Assembly: GCA_014192545.1 (NCBI GenBank)
Contig: BJHL01000014.1
Location: 1 to 32,107, forward strand
Source: Phycisphaerae bacterium
GTDB lineage: Bacteria > Planctomycetota > Phycisphaerae > Phycisphaerales > UBA1924
DNA length: 32,107 bases
Reading direction: 5' to 3'
The position numbers and the translations under genes were made by a program. Shown in pieces: positions 15,825-23,738 of this stretch (position 1 is its first letter; each line of letters begins with the position of its first letter). Below the pieces are notes generated by a model that did no database searches, was not told the origin of the DNA, and was given only the letters and a program-made list of their open reading frames with translations.

Positions 15825-17396
15825 TCAGGCCTCGAACAGGCCCGCGCGGCGCTCCGCAGATGCGTCGCTTTCGCCGGATTCGATTTTGCCACCAGATTTG
15901 CTCTCGGATTTGCTATCGAGTTTGGCTTCTGGTCTCGCTTCCAGCATCGGTACGCGAGCCCGGTTGTCGATTGCTGCAAGTTCATCGATTTCGCGACCCG
16001 AAGTACTGCCAGCGTTCTCAAACTTTCGCAGGGTGGGAAGCAGGCGACGCTCGAATGAGCCAGCACAGTCGTTGAAACGATCTACCGCGGCGTTGAGCGA
16101 CTTGCCCACATTGGCGAGATGGCCGAACGTCGCGACGGCGCGAGAGTGGAGTTCCTGACCAAGCGCACGCAGGGCTTGGGCTTCCTTCGCGAGTTTTTGC
16201 TCTTGATAGCCCACGTGAATGGCTCGCAGCATGGCAATCAGCGTGCTGGGGGTGGCGAGAATCACGTTGTCAGCCCACGCGCGTTCGAGCAAATCGGCTC
16301 GGCGCGCCAGAGCCGCGTCCAAAAACGCATCATGCGGCAGGAACATCACAACAAACTCAGGACTGCCCTCGTAGTGCGACCAGTATTTCTTCCTCGCCAG
16401 GCTCGTCGCTTGATCTGCAACATGTTTCGCGAATCGCTCAAGCTGCACATCACGCTCGTCATCCGTGGTCGCTTCTTGTGCATCGAGATACGCCTGAATA
16501 TTTGCCTTCGCATCGACAATTACTGTCCTGCCATTTGGCAACTTCACGACCATATCGGGTCGACGTTGCTGGCCTTCATCATCGGTCCTGTTTTCTTGCA
16601 GCGAAAAGTCGCAGTACTGCGTCATGCCGGCGAGTTCTGCAACTTTCTTGAGCTGAATTTCGCCATAGCGGCCGCGCACCTCGGGCTTGCTCAGTGCTCG
16701 CACCAGCTTGCTGGTTTCCATTCGCAGCACATCTCCCGCTTGCGCGACAGATTGCAACTGCCGCTCGATGTTCGCGTTGCGTTCCGCGACATTCTTATCG
16801 ATCTCGTTCAGCTTCGCGTCCGTCGCCTTCAGAGTCTCGCGAATGGGCGCAATCAGTTGCTCGAAGCTCGCTTTGCGCTGCTCAAGTTCACCCACGCCTT
16901 TCTGCGTCTGTGTCGCCAGCGACTGCTGCGCGAGTTGCAGGAACTGTTTGTTGCTCGCATCGAGCGCACTCGCACTCAACGCTTTGAACTTCTCCTCCAG
17001 TTTCGCCTCACGCTCACGATCGCGCTGCTCAATCTGCAACTTGAACTGCTCTTGCTGTTCCGCCAGCGAGCGCTCGCGCGACGCAGACAGTTGCTCCACG
17101 CGCGCAATCTCGGCTTCGCCCAACCCGCGCACGTTTTCAACGTCGCGCTCCAAACCGACAATCACGCTCGCCTGCGCATTGCACCGCTCGCGCAGTTCCG
17201 CCACGTCGCGATCCTTCGCCGCTACTTGCTCGCGCGCGTCAGACAAATCCCGCTGCTCGCGTTCCAGATTCGCGCGCAGCACCCCCGCCTCGCTCGCCGC
17301 CGCAGCCGCGGCCCGCCCGGCTTGCCACAACGACCACACACACGCCCCCACTGCTGCGACAGCGACCAGACCCAATGCAATTTCAAGCGACGTCAT
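15825..17396 (-). CDS. rmuC: DNA recombination protein RmuC
   Basis: A 523-residue RmuC-family protein; in E. coli RmuC limits recombination between short inverted repeats and is a predicted nuclease-fold protein. It starts with a membrane-anchor-like helix (ALGLVAVAAVGACVWSLW). A long coiled coil follows from about 35 to 220 (repeated Glu/Arg/Gln-rich heptads). The RmuC core is GRYGEIQLKKVAELAGM, then RRPDMVVKLPNGRTVIVDAKANIQAYLDA with the Asp...DAK nuclease-like motif, then FVVMFLPHDAFLDAAL and ATPSTLIAMLRAIHVGYQEQK. A low-complexity Lys/Ser/Glu tail ends the protein. Most of the arrangement is standard. A TATAAT just upstream suggests a leaderless transcript. Its stop is 140 bases from the next minus-strand start, and the DUF2339 gene has its own promoter. 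Confidence 0.92.
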   Translation of the reverse strand: MTSLEIALGLVAVAAVGACVWSLWQAGRAAAAAASEAGVLRANLEREQRDLSDAREQVAAKDRDVAELRERCNAQASVIVGLERDVENVRGLGEAEIARVEQLSASRERSLAEQQEQFKLQIEQRDREREAKLEEKFKALSASALDASNKQFLQLAQQSLATQTQKGVGELEQRKASFEQLIAPIRETLKATDAKLNEIDKNVAERNANIERQLQSVAQAGDVLRMETSKLVRALSKPEVRGRYGEIQLKKVAELAGMTQYCDFSLQENRTDDEGQQRRPDMVVKLPNGRTVIVDAKANIQAYLDAQEATTDDERDVQLERFAKHVADQATSLARKKYWSHYEGSPEFVVMFLPHDAFLDAALARRADLLERAWADNVILATPSTLIAMLRAIHVGYQEQKLAKEAQALRALGQELHSRAVATFGHLANVGKSLNAAVDRFNDCAGSFERRLLPTLRKFENAGSTSGREIDELAAIDNRARVPMLEARPEAKLDSKSESKSGGKIESGESDASAERRAGLFEA

Positions 17397-17401
17397 GCAA
17401 C

Positions 17402-17429
17402 ATTATATTGATACGCACCGCGCGACCAA
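17402..17429 (-). promoter_or_regulatory. Candidate promoter of rmuC
   Basis: Minus strand: perfect TATAAT (17402-17407) with TTGGTC 16 bases upstream (17424-17429). The -10 box ends five bases before the ATG at 17396, so initiation at or near the ATG is implied. The rest of 17408-17600 shows nothing recognisable. Confidence 0.5.
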
Positions 17430-17600
17430 CCGCGTTCCAAACAAACTTCGCTCCTTCGCTGCCAATCTCAGCCTGCCAAATCGGCACATGCCCAAGCCCG
17501 CCAGTCTCGCCGGTTGCCGCCAATACTCGCCCATCGAGCCCGAACTCACCCTAAGTCATTGAAATGCAGTCAGCCAGACACCAAGTTTCGCCTCAAACTC

Positions 17601-17616
17601 TGGCACGCGGCTTGCC
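17601..17616 (+). promoter_or_regulatory. Near-consensus sigma-54 (-24/-12) promoter
   Basis: TGGCACG-CGGC-TTGCC matches the sigma-54 consensus TGGCACG-N4-TTGCW in all but the last base. Initiation would fall near 17627, seven bases before the ATG at 17634. This predicts control of the receiver-like gene, and perhaps groES/groEL beyond, by sigma-54 with an enhancer-binding ATPase encoded elsewhere. Confidence 0.65.
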
Positions 17617-17633
17617 TACTCCCCTTCGTGGTC

Positions 17634-18155
17634 ATGCTGCGCCGCCATCCCGAATCCGACCTGCCGCAAACGCCGGCAAGTGGCCCCTCGGGCCCAACCG
17701 GAATCGGCGGCCGGCTGAACCTGCTGCTCAGTTACGCCGGCTGGGATTCGGACCCGTGGGTCAATCGCCTGCCGCGATTGCTCGAGCCCATGGGCATCAT
17801 GAGCCACCGCGCCCAAACGGGTCGCGAAGCCACGCGCGTGATCGAGCAATTGCCGATTCACATCGCCGTGGTTGATCTGGGCCTGCCGCTCGAACAAACA
17901 TCGCTCGACGATGAGTTTGCCGAAGGCGGCCCGCGATTGCTTGAACTGCTGGCGCGACTGAGTCAGCCGCCGCCGGTGGTTGTCGTCAAGCGTCGCCGGG
18001 GCGCACGCGACGAAGCCCGCGAGCTGAGTGCGGCTCTCAAACTCGGCGCGTTCGCCGTGGTTGATCGCCCCCGCGAATTGCATGAACTCGATTTGATGTT
18101 GGAAGTGTTACGCCGGTGCTTGCAGCGACATTATCAGGGTCGCTGGCCGGGATGA
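17634..18155 (+). CDS. Response-regulator receiver-like protein
   Basis: About 173 residues. After a Pro/Gly-rich start (SDLPQTPASGPSGPTGIGG), the body reads like a receiver fold: LNLLLSYAGWDSD, LLEPMGIMSHRAQTGREA, IHIAVVDLGLPL with the likely phosphoacceptor Asp, PPVVVVKRRRGARDE in the place of the beta-4 strand, and KLGAFAVVDRPRELHELDLMLEVLRRCLQRH as the last helices. The usual acidic pair after beta-1 is not obvious, and the beta-5 Lys is not where expected, so this may be a degenerate receiver that does not follow normal phosphorylation. There is no output domain. It has its own sigma-54-type promoter and precedes groES on the same strand. The start codon has no Shine-Dalgarno site. Confidence 0.65.
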   Translation: MLRRHPESDLPQTPASGPSGPTGIGGRLNLLLSYAGWDSDPWVNRLPRLLEPMGIMSHRAQTGREATRVIEQLPIHIAVVDLGLPLEQTSLDDEFAEGGPRLLELLARLSQPPPVVVVKRRRGARDEARELSAALKLGAFAVVDRPRELHELDLMLEVLRRCLQRHYQGRWPG

Positions 18156-18166
18156 GAATGGCAAAG

Positions 18167-18319
18167 TTCACCGCAAAGATGCAAAGAGCGCAAAGAGGGA
18201 GAGCAGAGAACGGAGAGCAGAGAACAGGAAAGACATCGCGGTGCAGGGCCTCTTTGAGCCCGTTCTCCGTTCTCCTCTCTCTGTTCTCCTCTTTGTGATC
18301 TTTGCGTCTTTGTGGTGAA
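18167..18319. repeat. Long imperfect inverted repeat upstream of groES
   Basis: The arms start TTCACCGCAAAGATGCAAAG and end CTTTGCGTCTTTGTGGTGAA, with complementary purine-rich (AGAGAACGGAGA type) and pyrimidine-rich interiors. About 60-70 bases per arm can pair with scattered mismatches around a short central loop. It belongs to the CAAAGACGCAAAG type of intergenic repeat seen in many environmental bacteria. It contains no gene. The right arm ends 14 bases before the groES ribosome-binding site. Confidence 0.88.
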
Positions 18320-18344
18320 AAATTGAATTTGAAGAGGAGTCCGT

Positions 18345-18665
18345 ATGTCGAAGACCGCAACCAAGAACAGCAAAACCACCGTTCGTCCCCTGGGTGACAA
18401 AATTCTCGTCAAGCGCGACGAGGCCGCCAGCAAGACTGATTCGGGCATCTTCCTGCCCGAAACCAGCAAGGACAAGCCCAAGACCGGCGTCATCGAAGCC
18501 GTCGGCAACGGCAACCTGAACACCGACACCGGCGCACGCATCCCCCTCACGCTCAAGAAGGGTGACAAGGTCATCTTCACCAGCTACTCCGGCACCGAGA
18601 TCAAACTCGACGGGCAAGAGTTTCTGATGATGAGCGAAGAGGATGTGTTGGCGGTGATTGAGTAA
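18345..18665 (+). CDS. groES: Co-chaperonin GroES
   Basis: The 10-kDa lid of the GroEL folding chamber, acting as a heptamer in the cytoplasm. The 106 residues include VRPLGDKILVKRDEA at the start of the fold and the mobile loop (residues about 28-45, KTDSGIFLPETSKDKPKTG) that contacts GroEL. GVIEAVGNG and KKGDKVIFTSYSGTEIKLDGQEFLMMSEEDVLAVIE complete it. It carries about ten extra N-terminal residues (MSKTATKNSKT) compared with usual GroES. GAGGAG lies five bases before the ATG. No CIRCE element (TTAGCACTC/GAGTGCTAA) is visible upstream; the upstream gap is filled by an inverted repeat instead. Confidence 0.97.
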   Translation: MSKTATKNSKTTVRPLGDKILVKRDEAASKTDSGIFLPETSKDKPKTGVIEAVGNGNLNTDTGARIPLTLKKGDKVIFTSYSGTEIKLDGQEFLMMSEEDVLAVIE

Positions 18666-18671
18666 GACAGA

Positions 18672-18780
18672 AGGCACTAGGGACTAGGCATCAGGCACTG
18701 GTGAGAACCAAATGCCTTCCCCCTAGTGCCCAGTGCCCAGTGCCCAGTGCCCAGTGCCCAGTGCCCAGTCCCTAGTGCCT
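18672..18780. repeat. Inverted repeat with six tandem 7-bp units, between groES and the small ORF
   Basis: AGGCACTAGGGACT (18672-18685) is the exact reverse complement of AGTCCCTAGTGCCT (18767-18780). Between the arms GCCCAGT is repeated six times without change (18728-18769), facing related GGCACTGG and GGGACTAGG words on the left. It fills the gap almost completely and ends six bases before the next ATG. Confidence 0.93.
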
Positions 18781-18786
18781 AACCCC

Positions 18787-19029
18787 ATGACTTCCGACCA
18801 ACTCCGCCAAGCCCTCCGCGAACTCAACGGCGAACGCGACCTCACGGTTGTGTTTGCCGAAGTCCCTTCGCCCGTGCCTGGCTTGGCCAATCTCGAAGTC
18901 AAACGGGCAATGCTCATCCCTGACGAAGCTGACCACCTCGTCAAGGTCACCGATGGTCAATCCGTCTACGTGCTCGATGCACCCCGCGTGGCGTGGGTCC
19001 GCATCGGGCTCGGCAAAACAGTCAAGTAA
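18787..19029 (+). CDS. Small unknown protein between groES and groEL
   Basis: Eighty residues, MTSDQLRQALRELNGERDLT then VVFAEVPSPVPGLANLEVKRAMLIPDEADHLVKVTDGQSVYVLDAPRVAWVRIG. It is a compact acidic alpha/beta-looking protein with no signal peptide or membrane segment. I know no family. It is bracketed by two inverted repeats and lies on the same strand as groES and groEL, so it is probably co-expressed with them. The composition looks coding (strong third-position GC), which is why I keep it. A chaperonin-related role would be a guess from position only. An in-frame GTG at 18733 lies inside the repeat and is unlikely. Confidence 0.62.
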   Translation: MTSDQLRQALRELNGERDLTVVFAEVPSPVPGLANLEVKRAMLIPDEADHLVKVTDGQSVYVLDAPRVAWVRIGLGKTVK

Positions 19030-19047
19030 GCAACTGATTCACGATAA

Positions 19048-20847
<1,800 letters not shown>

Positions 20848-20910
20848 TCGCTGACTCCCGATTGGCCGATTCGTGATCGAAAGCCAATCAACTGATAGTC
20901 GAATACGACA

Positions 20911-20941
20911 ACGCCCCGCTCAAAGTGAGCGGGGCGTTTTT
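20911..20941 (+). terminator. Rho-independent terminator after groEL
   Basis: A perfect 11-bp stem ACGCCCCGCTC/GAGCGGGGCGT with a 5-base loop AAAGT is followed by TTTT. It ends the groES-groEL block. Confidence 0.95.
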
Positions 20942-21065
20942 CTATCGCTTGTTCCGCTCCAGGCGTATTGTGCAAAGCTCGCGGCGTCAGTGCAACATTC
21001 ATTGAGTTCGCCACACCGCGGCGTTGCTCACGTCGCCTCTTACGGACGTTTCGAGCTTTCCCCGC

Positions 21066-21995
21066 TCAACAACCAGCATCTTCAATTGGATACTTCTTGC
21101 TGATCGCGGCGGCTTGTGTTTGCGAGACGAGCGTATTGCTCACGTCGAGCGATGTGAGGCCCAAGAGCGCGCTGGTGGGGGCGGTGATGGCGGCAACGCC
21201 AGCGTCGGTGAGCTTTGAGTTACTCAGTGAGAGCGACTTGAGCGCGGGCAAGCCTGTTTGCTTGGCGGCGAGGATGTGGGCGGATGCATCGGTGATTTGT
21301 AAGCCGGCAAGCCGGAGCGACTGGAGAGCCTTGAGGCTCGTGTCAGCGCGGGCAAGGGTTGCAACGCCAGCGTCGGTCACTTTTGTGTTGCGCAGGCTGA
21401 GGGTTTGCAAGCCGCGCAAGCTGCTGCCCTCGTGTGTGAGCGTCGCGATGCCGGCGTCGGTGATTTGTGTTTCATCAAGTGAGAGCGACTCCAACTTGGT
21501 GAGTGCGCTGGTGCTTGCGGTCAGGTGCGCGAGGCCAGCGTCGGTGATGAGCGACCTTGTGAGACCAATTCCTCGCACGTTCTTGAGTGCTGAACCCGGC
21601 GCCGTGAGTGCAGCCAGTCCGGCGTCCGTCACAGGCATGCCATGCAGTGCGAATGCGGTGATGCCTTTGACGGGCGAATCGCTCGCGGCGAAAACTGCGA
21701 TCAGTTCGTTGACATCACCAACGAACGCTCGCGTGCGGATGGTTCTGAGGCTATCGAACTTGCCCATGTAACGCATCGCGTCGGCAGTCGGCACTGCCCA
21801 GAGCGTCACCGCGCCGTATTCGGCAAACTCGCCGCACTTGTCAAAGGCCTCTTTCTCAGCCGCGCTCACGGGCGAGTTCGCAGCCGGCGTGCTGGGCACG
21901 CGGAGAAGATCAACCACGGACTGACCGAACGTTGCGCTGGTTCCGCAAGCGAGCACAAGAGCGGCGAGGGCGACGGTGGCAAGGCGGCTGTTCAT
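21066..21995 (-). CDS. Exported leucine-rich-repeat protein
   Basis: A 309-residue protein with a signal peptide (MNSRLATVALAALVLACGTS then ATFGQ). From about residue 110 on there are at least six LRR units of about 24-30 residues with the pattern LxxLxxLxLxxTxITDAGxAxL. Examples are LTKLESLSLDETQITDAGIATL, LRGLQTLSLRNTKVTDAGVATL and LPALKSLSLSNSKLTDAGVAAI. This 'TDAG' type of LRR is abundant in planctomycetes. It is expected in the periplasm or on the surface and is likely a binding protein; the partner is unknown. The start is set at the signal-peptide ATG, with AAGGA upstream. It lies downstream of rpmH but behind that gene's terminator. Confidence 0.82.
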   Translation of the reverse strand: MNSRLATVALAALVLACGTSATFGQSVVDLLRVPSTPAANSPVSAAEKEAFDKCGEFAEYGAVTLWAVPTADAMRYMGKFDSLRTIRTRAFVGDVNELIAVFAASDSPVKGITAFALHGMPVTDAGLAALTAPGSALKNVRGIGLTRSLITDAGLAHLTASTSALTKLESLSLDETQITDAGIATLTHEGSSLRGLQTLSLRNTKVTDAGVATLARADTSLKALQSLRLAGLQITDASAHILAAKQTGLPALKSLSLSNSKLTDAGVAAITAPTSALLGLTSLDVSNTLVSQTQAAAISKKYPIEDAGC

Positions 21996-22094
21996 GGCGA
22001 GAGTCCTTGTGTAAAAAGATCGCCAAGATGTTGCCCGGCCAACGGAGGGCGTTCGGGGATTTCCTTGACTTCTCTGCACAACGGAACAATTCCA

Positions 22095-22122
22095 TGAAAA
22101 AACCACCCGCGATGCGGGTGGT
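22095..22122 (-). terminator. Rho-independent terminator after rpmH
   Basis: Minus strand: 9-bp stem ACCACCCGC/GCGGGTGGT (22102-22110 with 22114-22122), 3-base loop, then a run of Ts. It sits 37 bases past the rpmH stop. Confidence 0.93.
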
Positions 22123-22158
22123 CAGGGAAAGCGAAAATGCAAACCTCAGGCTGGCGGC

Positions 22159-22302
22159 TTAGCGCTTGTTGGCCACGTTGAGGCTACGACCAGCGGCACG
22201 CTTGCGGTTCATCAGCTTGCGGCCGTTCTTGGTCTTCATACGGGCGCGGAAGCCGATGGCTCGGACGCGCTTGATGCGGCTAGTACGGTGTGGATAATGC
22301 AT
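22159..22302 (-). CDS. rpmH: 50S ribosomal protein L34
   Basis: A 47-residue basic protein with the L34 core IGFRARMKTKNGRKLMNRKRA and a GR..L ending. The first residues, MHYPHRTSRIKRVRA, replace the usual MKRTYQPS start but keep the Arg/Lys spacing. The ATG at 22302 follows GACGAGG nine bases upstream. The usual partners rnpA and dnaA are absent here; the gene is alone between an LRR gene and rnc, with its own promoter and terminator. Confidence 0.96.
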   Translation of the reverse strand: MHYPHRTSRIKRVRAIGFRARMKTKNGRKLMNRKRAAGRSLNVANKR

Positions 22303-22355
22303 AGAAGGTACCTCGTCAAGACGCCGTTCAGCCAATAGGGCTGAGACGGGCCTTG

Positions 22356-22384
22356 ATACTAGGAACGCGCCCCGCCCGTGGCAA
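22356..22384 (-). promoter_or_regulatory. Sigma-70-type promoter of rpmH
   Basis: Minus strand: TTGCCA (22379-22384), 17-base spacer, TAGTAT (22356-22361), the same -10 hexamer as the DUF2339 promoter. The start would be about 22349, giving a leader of about 47 bases that contains a small CAGCC/GGCTG hairpin (22329-22343). Confidence 0.65.
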
Positions 22385-22576
22385 GTTGTCTTCGTCAAGT
22401 GGCCGTCAGACGTGGCGAAGCGGCGAATTTTCCCACACGACGATATGAATATTCGTTCTTTGTGAGGTATTGTATTTCGCCTGTGCGCGGTACACTGAAC
22501 GACCGAAGATAAGGAGGGGTGGGGCGCGTCTCTCTGTGAGGCGTGAAATTCGTGTTTCGTTTGTTGCGTCTCTCCC

Positions 22577-23296
22577 ATGCTCGACCCCGCTCTCAAGTCT
22601 GCCGCTGAACTCGCCATTGGCCACGTCTTTCAAGACGAAGCTCTTCTTGAAATGTCGCTGACGCACGCATCGACGGCGGAGAGCAACCTGAAGAACAACG
22701 AGCGGCTGGAGTTTCTGGGCGATGCCGTGCTGGGGCTGGTTGTGGTACACATGCTGTATCGCAAGTACCCCAAGATGCGCGAAGGGGACATGACGAAGAT
22801 CAAGAGTCATGCCGTCAGCCGAGAAACCTGCGCGGCGATTGCGCTGCAGATGGGACTTGAAAAACATTTGATCTTGGGCAAGGGCATGCAAGGCACACGC
22901 GCACTGCCGCCTTCGCTTGCGGCGGCGGCGCTGGAGTCGATCATCGGTGCGATTTATCTCGATGGCGGATACGTCGCAGCCGAAACGTTTATTCTGCCGC
23001 TGATTGAAGATGTAATCAGCAAAGCCGCGGCGAGCGGCCATCAGCAGAATTTCAAAAGCGTGCTGCAGCAATACTCACAGCAGGAGTTTGACGCTACGCC
23101 CAGCTATCGCATCTTGGATGAACAAGGTCCCGACCACGCCAAGTGCTTCAAGATTGGTGTGGAAATCGCGGGTCGTAAGTTTGAGCCATGCTGGGGAGCG
23201 ACGAAGAAAAAGGCGGAGCAAGACGCCGCGCTGTCAGCGCTGCGGGAACTGGGACTGGTTGAAGAAGAAGATGGGCAGTTACGGGTAGTTGTGTAA
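22577..23296 (+). CDS. rnc: Ribonuclease III
   Basis: A 239-residue double-strand-specific endoribonuclease of rRNA and mRNA processing, working as a dimer. The nuclease domain has the signature NNERLEFLGDAVL with Glu42, Glu45 and Asp49 (E. coli 38, 41, 45) and REGDM with Glu69. The C-terminal dsRNA-binding domain runs from about 157 (NFKSVLQQYSQQEF) to WGATKKKAEQDAALSALREL. One feature is odd: the E. coli ADTVEALIG block reads AAALESIIG, so the metal-ligand Asp114 position is Ala117 while Glu117 is kept as Glu120. No RBS is well placed before the ATG; an AAGGAGG lies 60 bases upstream (22511-22517) without a suitably spaced start. A -10-like TACACT is at 22491-22496. Confidence 0.95.
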   Translation: MLDPALKSAAELAIGHVFQDEALLEMSLTHASTAESNLKNNERLEFLGDAVLGLVVVHMLYRKYPKMREGDMTKIKSHAVSRETCAAIALQMGLEKHLILGKGMQGTRALPPSLAAAALESIIGAIYLDGGYVAAETFILPLIEDVISKAAASGHQQNFKSVLQQYSQQEFDATPSYRILDEQGPDHAKCFKIGVEIAGRKFEPCWGATKKKAEQDAALSALRELGLVEEEDGQLRVVV

Positions 23297-23300
23297 GCAC

Positions 23301-23738
23301 ATGCACAAATCGCCACATACCGTTGCCGCACCCACGCGAATGCTCTACCGCCGCGCCTTCCTGCTCGCAGCCATCCTCGCCACCATCATCGCCGGCCTGC
23401 TCACCCGCCACCTCCTCACCGGCCCCCTCGCCAAATACCTCGGCGTCGCCCTGTACGCCGTCATGATGTTCTTCCTCGTCACCTTCACCATTCCACGCGC
23501 GAAAACTCACCACATCGCCGCCATCGCACTCGCCATCTGCTTCGCCATCGAGTTCCTGCAACTCACGCCAATTCCAGCAAACATCAACAGTCACATGCCG
23601 CTGATGCGATTGGTGCTGGGGGAGCATTTCAGTTGGTGGGACCTTCCAACATACCTCGCGGGGGTTTGCTTCGCCGCGGCATTCTTGACCATTGCGAGGC
23701 CGTCTTATCTCAATCCCCCTGATCCAAAACCGCCATAA
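23301..23738 (+). CDS. DUF2809 family membrane protein
   Basis: A 145-residue small integral membrane protein with about four helices: FLLAAILATIIAGLLTRHLL, YLGVALYAVMMFFLVTFTI, IAAIALAICFAIEFLQLT and LPTYLAGVCFAAAFLTIA. The pattern GLLTR...LAKYLG.ALYA, AIEFLQL and LVLGEHFSWWDLPTYLAGV matches DUF2809 (YjgA-type small membrane proteins of unknown function). The ATG is five bases after the rnc stop, so it is probably translated from the rnc transcript. Its last 29 bases overlap the 3' end of lepA on the other strand. Confidence 0.82.
   Translation: MHKSPHTVAAPTRMLYRRAFLLAAILATIIAGLLTRHLLTGPLAKYLGVALYAVMMFFLVTFTIPRAKTHHIAAIALAICFAIEFLQLTPIPANINSHMPLMRLVLGEHFSWWDLPTYLAGVCFAAAFLTIARPSYLNPPDPKPP

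Noticed and set aside
16119..17411. 430-codon plus-strand open frame opposite rmuC
   Set aside because: This is an antisense shadow of a clear RmuC coding sequence, with no motif of its own.
18728..18769. Tandem 7-bp repeat considered as a CRISPR array
   Set aside because: Units are contiguous without spacers and belong to an inverted-repeat element; no cas genes are present.
20911..20937. groEL terminator considered as bidirectional for the LRR gene
   Set aside because: On the minus strand the stem is followed by TGTCGTATTC, with no T-run.
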